NCBI GenBank assembly: GCA_965533275.1
Contig: CBESWG010000010.1
Span: 32,411-96,410 of the forward strand
DNA length: 64,000 nt
DNA from: JAUXEH01 sp965533275
GTDB lineage: Bacteria > Acidobacteriota > Aminicenantia > Aminicenantales > Aminicenantaceae
Direction of reading: 5' to 3'
Within the stretch, counting starts at the first letter, position 1. Every line of letters starts with the position of its first letter. The notes beneath the pieces were generated by a model. The model saw nothing but the letters and a program-made list of their open reading frames with translations, was not told the origin of the DNA and searched no databases. The position numbers and the translations under genes were made by a program. Shown in pieces: positions 26,352-35,784 of this stretch.

Positions 26352-27728
26352 CTAGAAACGATCCGTTCTCGGGCATTCCTGTCTCTGTCCAGTGTCATAG
26401 AGCAGAACCATCGTGGTTACACGACCAGAGGCGTCCCTGAGGAATTTCAGTCTCACATAAAACATAGCCGGATCCTGGAAACGGAAAAGGTCCCTGGACA
26501 TCGGCTGCAGCACAAAAGCCCCCGCTCCTTCGCGTTGATAGGTCAGGCTCTCCTCCTCGACTGAGATGCGTCTTTCACCAAAAAGGCCAGTGTAATGAAC
26601 CGTATCCTCGGGCTTGAGGACAAAAGGATTCAAGCGTGCTTCAGCATCCAGTACCGCCCATTCGATCTCCACCTTCTGCCATCTCTCAGGATCTGCCCGG
26701 AGAGCTTTTCCTAGGGCATCGAGGTAGGCGGAATCCAAGGCTCTTCCTGCAGGAACGGAGATATCCGGCTCCACTCCCCCACCTTCCCAATCGGTCCCGG
26801 TGACAGGATCGATGACTGTGCCGACCGGGATAGCTACACTGAGTTTGTGATCTTTGAGAGGAAAAAGGTGAGTTTTATGGGCAGCTCCCCGGGTTTTTTC
26901 TCCCACCAAAATAGCTCGACCCCGGTTTTTCAATACAAATGCAAACATTTCCCCGCCGGAAACCGTATGCTGGCTGATAAGAATATACAAGGGGATTTTA
27001 GCCAATTTCCCGGAAAAGGCAGCCGTCTGAGTCCAGAGTTCACGATCTGGACGGCCTCGATATTTTTCTGTCAGGATATGCTGAGGCGGATCAAAAAATG
27101 GGCTGAGGAGTAACGTCACCATCTCGTCCCTTCCCCCGAAATTATCTCTGAGATCGAAAATGACCGCAGAGCAGTTCGAAATCAACTGCAGCGCTGCCCG
27201 GGCAGACTCCCCGCCAAAGTTCTCACCCTCCATCTCTACGTGAGCCAGTTCATCCAGCTCGATGCAGCCTATATTTCCAGGGAGACGGTCAACCCTTTGA
27301 AATCCGTAATTCCGGTAGGGTAATCGTTTGAGACCGAATTCTTTCTGCAATTCCTCGGCTCGAGCTCCCCCACCTCCAAAACGGCTCGTGTTAACGACTC
27401 CCAGATGAGCATCATCCTCGACGGAACGAAGATCATCGGTCAGCATCTTCGTGAATTCGTCGAGTGTCTTGGCATGATCGTAGGCATTTTCCTCAAGCCT
27501 GCGGCGGATAAGCTCTGCCATTTTTTGACCGCTGTCTGCAAACACATAATTGTTGGAGACCAGTTGAGCCACATCATCAACGATTCCTGTGATGGCACGG
27601 CTATCCAATTCTATACTTCGACCTTTGGCTTGCTGCTGTTCTGATCCAGCAGTGTGTCCTGAGACAACTATCATCCCCAGTAGACACAGTGCTGTGCCAC
27701 TCAATCCCCGCCTCTTTGGTTTTTTCAT
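26352..27728 (-). CDS. Exported S41-family (tail-specific-like) serine peptidase
   Basis: A 458-residue protein with a signal/anchor segment (about 9-28). A helical N-terminal domain (40-110) is followed by the S41 core. GCIELDEL and the IFDLRDNFGG strand-loop precede the catalytic S257 in HTVSGGE, and K278 in GEKTRG fits the lysine of the dyad. No PDZ domain is evident between the helical domain and the core, so it resembles the shorter IRBP-like branch rather than full CtpA. A C-terminal 80-residue beta domain follows. The start at 27728 was preferred to the ATG 21 bases upstream because GGGG lies at usable spacing. GC content is lower than in the genes to its left. Confidence 0.85.
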   Translation of the reverse strand: MKKPKRRGLSGTALCLLGMIVVSGHTAGSEQQQAKGRSIELDSRAITGIVDDVAQLVSNNYVFADSGQKMAELIRRRLEENAYDHAKTLDEFTKMLTDDLRSVEDDAHLGVVNTSRFGGGGARAEELQKEFGLKRLPYRNYGFQRVDRLPGNIGCIELDELAHVEMEGENFGGESARAALQLISNCSAVIFDLRDNFGGRDEMVTLLLSPFFDPPQHILTEKYRGRPDRELWTQTAAFSGKLAKIPLYILISQHTVSGGEMFAFVLKNRGRAILVGEKTRGAAHKTHLFPLKDHKLSVAIPVGTVIDPVTGTDWEGGGVEPDISVPAGRALDSAYLDALGKALRADPERWQKVEIEWAVLDAEARLNPFVLKPEDTVHYTGLFGERRISVEEESLTYQREGAGAFVLQPMSRDLFRFQDPAMFYVRLKFLRDASGRVTTMVLLYDTGQRQECPRTDRF

Positions 27729-27937
27729 TTTTTCCCCTTCAGACTTCATTCACAGGATAAAACGTTTGAGCATGCAAAGAGGTTCTACTCCCCATTCTTT
27801 CCGTCCCGGCTATTGACCTGCCTGGCGGCACTTCAGGTGTCTCCTGCTTCAAGTGCCATGGAAAAAAGTGGTAAGCGGTTCATTACACCACACTATTTGT
27901 TTTACTTTTTCTAACAGATAGAGAAAAAGGAGCAGAT

Positions 27938-28270
27938 ATGGACACTTTGTCACGACGGGAAGAACAGGTCCTGTTGGCCGTTTGGGAACTCCAGGACAAT
28001 GCATATCTGTTAGCCATAAAAGTACATCTCTCGGAGATCTCATCCAAGGAATGGTCGGTGGGGATCATCCACAAGCCACTGCTTCAGCTGGAAAAAAAGG
28101 GCTTCATTGCCTCTTCCATAACGGAAGCCACCGCAAAAAGGGGGGGGCGCAGAAAGAAACTCTACAGGGTCACCTCCCTGGGAATCGATGAACTCAAAAA
28201 CCTCAAGAGCGAACAGGATGTCATGTGGAAGAATTTTCTGAGCCGCGAGATCCTCGAGGAAGTCGAATGA
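27938..28270 (+). CDS. PadR-family transcriptional regulator
   Basis: A 110-residue winged-helix protein. LSRREEQVLLAVWELQDNAY matches the first PadR helices, then WSVGIIHKPLLQLEKKGFI the recognition helix and turn, and GGRRKKLYRVT the wing. It lacks the long C-terminal dimer helix of classic PadR, as in the short Acidobacteria-type regulators that precede permease genes. AAAAAGGAG lies before the ATG. Its stop codon overlaps the permease start (ATGA), so the two are translationally coupled; it most likely regulates that module. Confidence 0.9.
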   Translation: MDTLSRREEQVLLAVWELQDNAYLLAIKVHLSEISSKEWSVGIIHKPLLQLEKKGFIASSITEATAKRGGRRKKLYRVTSLGIDELKNLKSEQDVMWKNFLSREILEEVE

Positions 28271-30821
28271 ATAAAAAATCACGAATATCTTCCAGGTTGG
28301 GGGAAAAACTGCTGCGTCTCTTTATGTCTTCTGATGATGCAGAATCCATTGCAGGAGACCTCGAGGAAAATTACAGCGATTTTTTTCTATCCAGACGCCG
28401 CTTTCTGGCCTCCGGATGGTATTGGGCACAGATCCTTAAGTCAGTCCTGGGTGCAGTATCGTTTTGGTTCACCTGGAATCTCTCTCTCCTGAAGACCTAC
28501 ACGAAGTTCACGTGGAGAAATATCCGGAGACAGAAGATCTACTCCTTCGTCAGTATCACCGGCCTGGGTGTGGGGATGGCGGCCTGCATCCTGATCCTGC
28601 TCTGGGTACACCATGAAAGGAGTTATGACCGGTTCCACGAGAACTATGCCCGGCTCCACCGGGTCATCTTGAACAGCGGAGACGGGAAATACCACAGCCC
28701 CGCCACAGTGGGCCTCATCGCCGATTATTTGGAGAAGGAATACCCGGATATCGTCCTGGCATCAAATCTGGGCAGGACTGAGTACAAGCTGACCCACAGG
28801 ACCCACACATTCATCAGTATTGGCTTGCTCGTGAACCCCGGCTTCCTCGAGATGTTCACCTTTCCGCTCAAGGAGGGGGATCCTCACACAGCCTTTGAAG
28901 AACCCAACAGCATGGTCATCACCGAAAAACTCGCTCACATGTTTTTTGGCGAAGGCCCTTTTCTGGGCAAAACAATTTGGGTAGAAGACCGGAATCCCTT
29001 CAAGGTCACCGGAGTTGTCGTGGATGTTCCCGCAAACTCATCCATCCAATTCGACTATCTCCTGCCTTATTTAACCCTCAGGTCGAACCGGGATCAGTGG
29101 AATTGGCGGGACACGCACGAATCCTATGTGCTGCTCCAAAAAACCAGCTCACACGAAGACGTGAGCCAAAAGATCGTGAATGTTTTCAACGATCAAAATC
29201 AGCGAACAGAGATACAGGATCTGTCCCTCCAACCTCTGGCACGGGTCCCCTATTCGATCCGGCGGGCGGGGGGCTCATCACCTATGTCTACCTCTTCTCC
29301 GTCATGGCGGTGATCATCCTTCTGATCGCCTGCATCAACTTTATAAGCCTTCCAACGGCGTGTTCCGAGAAGCGGTTCAAGGAGATCGGCATCAAGAAAG
29401 TCGTGGGCTCAAGCCGGGCCCAGCTGATCCAGCAGTTCCTCAGTGAATACGTACTGATGTCATTCATCGCGCTCCTGCTGGCCCTGCTCCTGGTCCAGCT
29501 TATTCTGCCCTCTGTAAGCAATTTGATCGGGCAGCATATTGCACTTCGACTGTCAGCGGGTATGATCCTGACCTTTTTTGGCATCGCCCTGCTCACCGGG
29601 ATATTCTCCGGCTTGTTTCCCGCGCTGTTCTTTTCCTCCTTCGATGCGGTGTCCGTGATCAAGGGACAGTTTCCTTTGTTCGGAAAAGCGGCGATGAGGA
29701 AGGTCCTGGTGGTCACGCAGTTCGCACTGTCCATCGTCTTCATCATCGCCGCCCTGGGGATCTCCAAGCAGATCGAATATGTACGCAGCAAAGACCTGGG
29801 CTATGACCAGGAACAGGTCGTGGTGGTCCCTGTCAGGGGGCACATCAAAAGACGACTCCCTGCGGTCAAAGAACAGCTATTGAAGCTCTCGGAGATAGAA
29901 AATGTCGCAGGCTCCTCTTTTGATATGGTCCTCTGGAACAGCTCAATGCGCACGGGTTGGTATGATGGGGATGTCAAGAGAACCTGCAACACGGGCTGTG
30001 CCTGGGTGGATCACGACTACATCGACACGATGAAGATCGAGCTGGCACAGGGCCGCTTCTTTTCCAGGGAATTCTCGTCCGACTACAGGGATGCCTATGT
30101 GATCAATGAGGCGGCGGTCCGGGCCCTGGGATTGGAAGAGCCCATAGGAACTGAGATCGTCCGCAGCATGGGAACCAAATACGCCGATCCAGGCGTGGTT
30201 GTCGGCGTGGTGAAGGACTTTCATAACCAGTCGTTACACTGGGACGTGCATCCGTATATCCTGGTCCTGAATGACTCGACAGGTATCTCCCATTTGATGA
30301 TCCGGATCCACACGGATAATATTTCTCACACTCTGGCAGCCATCGATGCGGCAGTCCAAAAGGTCGTCCCCAATTATCCCGTGTCTATCCGGTTCCTGGA
30401 CGAGATGCTCGACTCCATGTACCGCTATGAGCATAGCACAGGGAACATCATCCGCTACGTCACGGCATTGGCGATCTTCATCTCCTGTCTGGGGCTGCTA
30501 GGTCTGGCTTCCTTCTCCGTGGAACGGCGGACGAAAGAGATCGGGATCCGCAAAGTACTGGGGTCCTCGGCTTCGGAGATCACCCTGCTGTTTATCAAAG
30601 GATTCACGAAGTGGGTGATCCTGGCCAATGTCTTCGCCTGGCCGCTCGCCTGGTACGCGCTGAACCGATGGATGCAGAGGTTTGCCTACAGGGCCGATCT
30701 GAGCTTGGATCTCTTCCTCGTTTCGGGACTATTCACCATATTCATCGCTCTGATCACGGTCTATTTTCACTCGGCCAGAGCTGCCCATGCCAATCCTATC
30801 GACTCCCTCAAATACGAGTGA
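28267..30821 (+). pseudogene. FtsX/MacB-type ABC transporter permease, broken by a one-base frameshift
   Basis: Read with one extra base in the C tract at 29247-29250, this gives an 851-residue permease that aligns end to end with the intact 852-residue paralogue at 40667. Parts: an N-terminal permease-prefix helix region (1-60), a first transmembrane helix near residue 95, an extracellular MacB_PCD domain, three FtsX-type helices (about 350-500), a second periplasmic domain and a second FtsX block ending in NPIDSLKYE. The first frame leaves the alignment after LQPLARVP and stops at 29313; the second frame picks it up at LFDPAGGG. It could be a real inactivation, a sequencing error in a short C run, or less likely a slippery site. 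No ATPase gene is adjacent. Confidence 0.85.
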
Positions 30822-30831
30822 GCTATTCGGG

Positions 30832-33800
30832 TCACTCCTGTCGCAGCCGTTTAGGACTCGTGAGGAGCCGCCCTCCGGTCACAGCCGGATCTTTCGTGTA
30901 ACCGAGTTTTTCAAAATCCATCCGTTTCTGGATGTCAGGGTAAATCCGGAAGGCATGGTCCGGGAATTTTGAGCCCATCTCCTGGCCGTGACAGCGACGG
31001 CAAGAGACGGCCTCCTGGCCGTGGCAGTCGCCGCAGCCCAACGATTCCCGTGTGGGGGCCACCTCATGATGGATCGAGGTATACATCCGTGTTTCGACAA
31101 AATCAAAGGAGCCTGAATATTCGAGGCCCAGGCTAGACATCCCCTCGGAGATCGCCTTGTCCCAATCATAGTGCTCCCAGAAGCTGCCCTCATATTTCAG
31201 AACGACCAGTGTGGACAGATCCGTATCATAAGCCTGGACTGCGGTGTGGGCCTTGAAGGGATAGATCCGGGCCGATGGATCGATCCTCTCTCCGAGCGGC
31301 CGGTTCAGATCGACAACGCCCGATGGATCGATCTTGTCACCGATCATATGCGCCTCGTGGCTTCCGTCATACCAGATGTAATCAGGGACCATGTTTTTGG
31401 CCCATTTCTGAGCTCCGATTTTCTTTTCGTACGTGAGTTTCCCGAGCTCATCGTATTCGGGAGCCTGGTCCCGGCCCGCCTGAGAGAAATCCACGGAGAT
31501 GCGTGTGGGCGTATCTTTGGCAATGAAGGGGATGTGGCAGGTCTCGCAGGCCACCGACCGCGTGTGGTCATCCAGGTGCCTGCCGAGCACTCCCGAGATC
31601 CCATGGGGTGTATTTCCATGACACTGGAAACACTGCACCCGGCCCTCAACTGCTGGCGAAGACAGGGACTCGCCCGCAATGTGGTGCTGGAACGTCGTGT
31701 GACAGTCCTGGCAGCGCAGATTGTATCTCCCCATGTGGACATCAAAATCATCGGGAGCATCGCTCAATATCGGCTCCAGGTCCCCATGTTTGAAATTGGC
31801 GCCGCCGCCGCTGTTAAAATGACACAGTCCGCAGTTGGAACGCGCCGGCCGCCCAACGTTGGCGGCTACTTGAATCAGATCGATCGATTCCAGGGGGTGG
31901 CCTCCCCGGCCCTTTCGATATGTCTGCGTCGTGTCATGACACACCAGGCAGTCGATCTTTGCCGGATCACTGAAATCGAATCCCTCACCATCCCAGCCAT
32001 ATCCGATATGACACTGGGCGCAGACTGTTTCATCAGAGCCCATCGCCAGGGAACAATTGTTTACGACAGTCTTGCGGCCGAGGTTGACATCATGCTCATG
32101 TCCCTGGATCCGCGGCGAGTGACCCTGCCAGGTCCAGTGAGCGGAGTGCAGGATGTCCTGTCCGACGCCTTCGTGGCAGGAAAGACAGCTCTCGGTCACT
32201 TCCTGGATATCCGGATTCGCGGAGAGCTGGATCAGTTCGTCATGATCGGGAGTGTATGGATGGTGACAGGAAAGGCAGTCGACCGGGGCCCTTTGCAGAT
32301 CGGGCTGGCCCTCATGGCAGCCGATGCACTGCTGATGATAGGCACCCTTGAGGCCCAACCGGTTCAGGTCGTCGGCCTCACCGGGGAGCCAGTGACAGGT
32401 CGAACATTTCTGAACATAGACGTCCTCCATGTCGTGACAGGCAGCACAGGGAGCATTTGCTATCCTCACTTCGAACTCCGTGTGGAATTCCTTGTAGTCC
32501 ATACCGATCCGGTCCTCATCGTCCATGCTGAAGCGGTGATGGCAGACTCCACAGTTCCCATCGGTGACCACATCATGCGTGCGATGGGTAAAACGGACCG
32601 GCTCATAAAAATCCGTGGCCGTGTTCAAGATCTCATTGTCCAGCATGTAGAGATTGGCGTATCCCTCGGGCCGGAAAAGGTGAGGCGAAGGAGACAGCTC
32701 GACAGGTGCCCTCTTCACCGGAGTGACCGTGTTCGCCCAGTTGAATGCCGAGATCGTGCCGGCCAGGGCCTGCTTGTGAACTACCGTGTAGAACAGCACA
32801 AAGACCAGCAGCATCGCCACCGCGATGCCTTGTATCACGCGAACCCAGGCTGTGGACAGAGAACTCTTGATCTGCTTTTCTTCCTGTTGGTAGCGGGCGG
32901 CACACTCCCCGCAGGTACACCGGTGCACGACCGGAAAAAAGGTCACGACGATCCGGTAGAGGAACATCAGTGTGGCCACCATCCCAACCGTGAAAAAGAT
33001 CTCCCCGATGGAGGGGAAGTACTTGTAGGGGGCAAAGGGTGGATCATACGCGACCAGATACACATTGATGCGGTTGAGCACCAGACCGAATATGACCAGC
33101 AGCGAGGAAAAGAAGAGCAGGCCGCGCGACCTCCTCACCCAGCTTTGGGTAAACAGGAAAAAAGGCAGGATGATACCGGCTAGGATCTCGATCGTGAAAG
33201 TCGAGGTGTAAACCGGATTGCCGAAAAAATCTATGCTGCCTGACCGGATCAAGAGATCTCCGAACTTGAAGATCCCATACGCTCCGATAAGCCAGGGCAC
33301 CAGCTTGGCCAACTTTTCCAGGAGATGCATCTCAGAAACCCTGCCAAAGACCTTGCTGGAGATCAGGGATTCTAGGATGACCATGGGGAATCCCACCATG
33401 ACGGCCGACATCAGGAAGAGCAGGGGCAGGATCGGGGTGTACCACAGGGAGTGGATCTTCGTCGGGGCGATCAGGATGATGGTGCCCAGGGAAGACTGGT
33501 GCATGAAGGAGAGGACCACGCCGGCGATGATGAAGATCGGCAGCACGATCTTAACCAGCCGGTGGATGAGAATGAGAGGCTTTTCCACGTGCCGCAGGAG
33601 CTTGGCCCCCACGTCGTTCGAATCGATACGCTCCTTCATTCCCTCCAAAAAGGAAGGCGAAATCTCGATGGTGAGTACGGCCAGGTAGGCCATCACGCAC
33701 ATCGCAACCTCGAACAGCCCCGAATTACCCTGCCAGTTGAAAAGGGGGCGCCATATGTTCCAGTAGCGGCCGAGGTCGAACATGAGCCCCAACGCTACCA

Positions 33801-34104
33801 TGGCATAGCCCAGCCAGGCGGTGAGGATGGCCGGCCGCAGCAGAGGCTTGAATTTGTGCCGACCGAAGATCTCGACAAAGGCCGCCGTGGTGAAACCTCC
33901 TGCAGCCAGGGCCACACCACAGGCGACATCTACGGCGATCCATATCCCCCAAGGGAAAAAATTATCCAAATTGGTTACGGCGCCAAGGCCGGCAAACATG
34001 CGTGTCAGGCCGAAGGAGAATCCGATGCCCATCAAGGCGAGTAGAATGTAAGTGCCGGGCGTAAAGAGCGGTTTCCGAATGCATTCCGTGTCGTGGCTAG
34101 TCAT
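30832..34104 (-). CDS. NrfD-type quinol-interacting membrane protein fused to a 14-haem cytochrome c (C-terminal part OTR-like)
   Basis: A 1090-residue fusion. Residues 1 to about 400 are an NrfD/PsrC-like integral membrane domain with about ten helices. A cytoplasmic-type loop with CTCGEC (396-401) and one more helix (about 424-444) follow. The remaining 570 residues contain fourteen CXXCH motifs. The first five or six form an added multihaem domain. From CLSCHE...HWTW onward, the motifs CAQCHIGYGW, CLVCHDTTQTYRKGRGG, NCGLCHFNSGGG and DVHMG...CQDCH match the octahaem tetrathionate reductase (OTR) family as I know it. It should move electrons between quinol and periplasmic haems. ATG at 34104 follows GAGG and overlaps the upstream ferredoxin gene by 8 bases. 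A start further upstream at 34179 is open but unsupported. Confidence 0.85.
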   Translation of the reverse strand: MTSHDTECIRKPLFTPGTYILLALMGIGFSFGLTRMFAGLGAVTNLDNFFPWGIWIAVDVACGVALAAGGFTTAAFVEIFGRHKFKPLLRPAILTAWLGYAMVALGLMFDLGRYWNIWRPLFNWQGNSGLFEVAMCVMAYLAVLTIEISPSFLEGMKERIDSNDVGAKLLRHVEKPLILIHRLVKIVLPIFIIAGVVLSFMHQSSLGTIILIAPTKIHSLWYTPILPLLFLMSAVMVGFPMVILESLISSKVFGRVSEMHLLEKLAKLVPWLIGAYGIFKFGDLLIRSGSIDFFGNPVYTSTFTIEILAGIILPFFLFTQSWVRRSRGLLFFSSLLVIFGLVLNRINVYLVAYDPPFAPYKYFPSIGEIFFTVGMVATLMFLYRIVVTFFPVVHRCTCGECAARYQQEEKQIKSSLSTAWVRVIQGIAVAMLLVFVLFYTVVHKQALAGTISAFNWANTVTPVKRAPVELSPSPHLFRPEGYANLYMLDNEILNTATDFYEPVRFTHRTHDVVTDGNCGVCHHRFSMDDEDRIGMDYKEFHTEFEVRIANAPCAACHDMEDVYVQKCSTCHWLPGEADDLNRLGLKGAYHQQCIGCHEGQPDLQRAPVDCLSCHHPYTPDHDELIQLSANPDIQEVTESCLSCHEGVGQDILHSAHWTWQGHSPRIQGHEHDVNLGRKTVVNNCSLAMGSDETVCAQCHIGYGWDGEGFDFSDPAKIDCLVCHDTTQTYRKGRGGHPLESIDLIQVAANVGRPARSNCGLCHFNSGGGANFKHGDLEPILSDAPDDFDVHMGRYNLRCQDCHTTFQHHIAGESLSSPAVEGRVQCFQCHGNTPHGISGVLGRHLDDHTRSVACETCHIPFIAKDTPTRISVDFSQAGRDQAPEYDELGKLTYEKKIGAQKWAKNMVPDYIWYDGSHEAHMIGDKIDPSGVVDLNRPLGERIDPSARIYPFKAHTAVQAYDTDLSTLVVLKYEGSFWEHYDWDKAISEGMSSLGLEYSGSFDFVETRMYTSIHHEVAPTRESLGCGDCHGQEAVSCRRCHGQEMGSKFPDHAFRIYPDIQKRMDFEKLGYTKDPAVTGGRLLTSPKRLRQE

Positions 34105-35029
34105 TTTGGACCTCTTCGGCTTCGGATCCGGCCGCCTGTTTGCGGTTGCTGTGCCACATGATCGCGCCCAGGGCTCCATAGATGGCCAAGGGTATCGCGC
34201 CGTATCTAAATATGGTGTGCTGGATATTCTCGGTCAGCCGGGGAGGGGCATCTCCCGGCAGCTTGATCAGGTCGATCTCCTCCGGAGTTCTTCCTGCAAG
34301 ATAGAGCCATGAGGTCCCCCCTACTTCATGTTCCCCATAGATATGATCGATGTACCGATCCGGTCTCTTGCCGATGCGGTCTCTGGCCAGTGCCAGCAGA
34401 TCACTCCTCTTTCCGAACAGGATGGCTTCCGTGGGGCACGCCTTGGCACAGGCGGGATCGGCGCCGGTTCCCGTCGAAAAATCCGCACAGAATTCACATT
34501 TCTTTACCAGGGGCGTGAGTGCTTTCTCATATTCGTAGGCTGGAATCTGGAAGGGGCAGGCCACCATGCAGTAGCGGCATCCCAGGCAGATCTCCGGATT
34601 GTAGACGACAGCCCCGTCCTTGGCCCGTGTCAGTGCGCCGACGATGCAGGCGGAAACACAGGAGGGATCCAGGCAGTGCATGCATTGAACCTTGGTGTAG
34701 GTGTTGCTCCGCTGAGGCTGGTCCGGGGAGGGATTGCCGCCGTATTCATTGACGACCGTGAGTGCGGCTTCTGTGGGACGCCGCATGTCACGAAATACAC
34801 TCTTGTCCGTGAAGGGGACCTCCGGCTTGGGGAGCTTATTGTTCAGGTTGCAGGCCTTCTCACACTGCCGGCAGCCGATGCAGAGAGTGGTGTCCACCAG
34901 GCATCCCACCTGGGACTCGTCCAAGAGGGGGAGATGGTCCTCGGCACGGGCTTTTTTCTTAAAGAGGGCGAAAAAGCCGGCGCCTGCGGCTACCGTGTGT
35001 TTCAGGAAAAGTCTTCGATTAAATTGCAT
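34097..35029 (-). CDS. Tat-exported four-cluster 4Fe-4S ferredoxin subunit (HybA/DmsB/HmcB-like)
   Basis: A 310-residue electron-transfer protein. The N-terminus NRRLFLKH followed by a hydrophobic stretch is a twin-arginine signal, so the protein is folded before export to the periplasm. Four cysteine groups are visible: CIGCRQCEKAC, CMHCLDPSCVSAC, CLGCRYCMVACPF and CEFC...CAKACPTEA, as in HybA, NrfC, DmsB and HmcB. A single transmembrane helix near residues 270-288 (YGAIPLAIYGALGAIMW) anchors it. With the NrfD-cytochrome product it would form the periplasmic side of a quinone-linked complex. The gene overlaps the start of the fusion gene, is first in the operon, and is divergent from fur. 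Confidence 0.92.
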   Translation of the reverse strand: MQFNRRLFLKHTVAAGAGFFALFKKKARAEDHLPLLDESQVGCLVDTTLCIGCRQCEKACNLNNKLPKPEVPFTDKSVFRDMRRPTEAALTVVNEYGGNPSPDQPQRSNTYTKVQCMHCLDPSCVSACIVGALTRAKDGAVVYNPEICLGCRYCMVACPFQIPAYEYEKALTPLVKKCEFCADFSTGTGADPACAKACPTEAILFGKRSDLLALARDRIGKRPDRYIDHIYGEHEVGGTSWLYLAGRTPEEIDLIKLPGDAPPRLTENIQHTIFRYGAIPLAIYGALGAIMWHSNRKQAAGSEAEEVQND

Positions 35030-35252
35030 TATTAGGGCCTTTTAGCCGGTAATGGCATCACCGGCTTGCTTGAGGATTGGGATGTATTCAAAACAATGGA
35101 GTGGTCCAATGGACCCGCTGATTACTCATAAGTGCCGTTTCCTGTTCTACAGAGTTATGATATTTTGTCTTTCCTTATTAATTCATCCAACCTTAATTAC
35201 TGCTATGATATGGCGTTTTTATAAACATTTTATTATGATATTCAAGCTCTCC

Positions 35253-35281
35253 TTGACATCTTTTGGAGCTCTGCTATTATA
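35253..35281 (+). promoter_or_regulatory. Sigma-70-type promoter of fur
   Basis: TTGACA at 35253-35258 is a perfect -35 box. It is followed after 16-17 bases by TATTAT/ATTATA (35275-35281) as the -10 region. The Fur box starts seven bases further on, where transcription should begin. Confidence 0.6.
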
Positions 35282-35287
35282 TTAGTT

Positions 35288-35306
35288 GATAATGAGAATC
35301 AATGTC
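35288..35306. promoter_or_regulatory. Fur box
   Basis: GATAATGAGAATCAATGTC matches 16 of 19 bases of the classic Fur box GATAATGATAATCATTATC. It lies at the expected transcription start of fur, 33 bases before the ATG, so Fur probably represses its own gene. It might also affect the divergent ferredoxin/cytochrome operon. Confidence 0.75.
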
Positions 35307-35338
35307 AATAAGTAAATGTAAAAACATGGACCAGTGAA

Positions 35339-35767
35339 ATGAAAGATGAATTCAAGGGCTATGCCGCTCGGATGACGGCCCCCCGAGAGACGATCCTGGA
35401 GTTCATGCGCAGGTCCTCTAAACACATGAGCGCCAAGGAGGTCTATGCCTCCATCCATAAAAAATACCCCGGAATCGGACTGAGTACGGTCTACCGCACG
35501 CTGGATCTTCTGGCCAAGATGGGAGTCGTCACCAAGCTGTGCCTCAAAGATGGACAGATCCGATACGAGTACAGATCAAATGAAAAAGACGACCATCACC
35601 ACCACCTGATCTGCACACAATGCGGTAGGATCATCAACTACCGCGAATTCGAGGAGGAGGAATTAACCCTCATCAGAAAAACAGAAAAGAAACTGTCAAA
35701 GAAATTCAATTTTGAGATCCAGGATCACAACATCGAATACCTGGGCCTTTGCGACAAATGCAAATGA
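35339..35767 (+). CDS. fur: Fur-family metal-responsive regulator
   Basis: A 142-residue protein with the Fur winged helix (APRETILEFMRRSSKHMSAKEVY...GLSTVYRTLDLLAKMGVV), the metal-binding HHHHLIC segment at about residues 85-91 and two CxxC pairs (CTQC near 91-94 and the C-terminal CDKC) that bind structural zinc. It could be Fur, PerR or Zur; the near-consensus Fur box before it favours iron-type Fur. The final CK ending is short, as in PerR/Fur of anaerobes. It is divergent from a haem- and Fe-S-rich operon, fitting iron control. Confidence 0.92.
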   Translation: MKDEFKGYAARMTAPRETILEFMRRSSKHMSAKEVYASIHKKYPGIGLSTVYRTLDLLAKMGVVTKLCLKDGQIRYEYRSNEKDDHHHHLICTQCGRIINYREFEEEELTLIRKTEKKLSKKFNFEIQDHNIEYLGLCDKCK

Positions 35768-35784
35768 GGCCCTGATCCCGGATC

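Larger units (their letters stand above)
35030..35338. promoter_or_regulatory. Divergent control region between the ferredoxin operon and fur
   Basis: This 309-base stretch is AT-rich and holds no supported gene. Besides the fur promoter and Fur box listed separately, I see no clear terminator. The minus-strand promoter for the electron-transfer operon must also lie here but was not pinned down. Confidence 0.5.

Noticed and set aside
29238..29270. Programmed ribosomal frameshifting in the permease gene.
   Set aside because: There is no slippery heptamer with a downstream pseudoknot that I can see, and the intact paralogue has no such shift; a mutation or read error in the C run is simpler.
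31171..33183. A 670-codon plus-strand frame opposite the multihaem cytochrome.
   Set aside because: The opposite strand carries fourteen CXXCH motifs and NrfD helices in frame; the plus frame has no recognisable fold.
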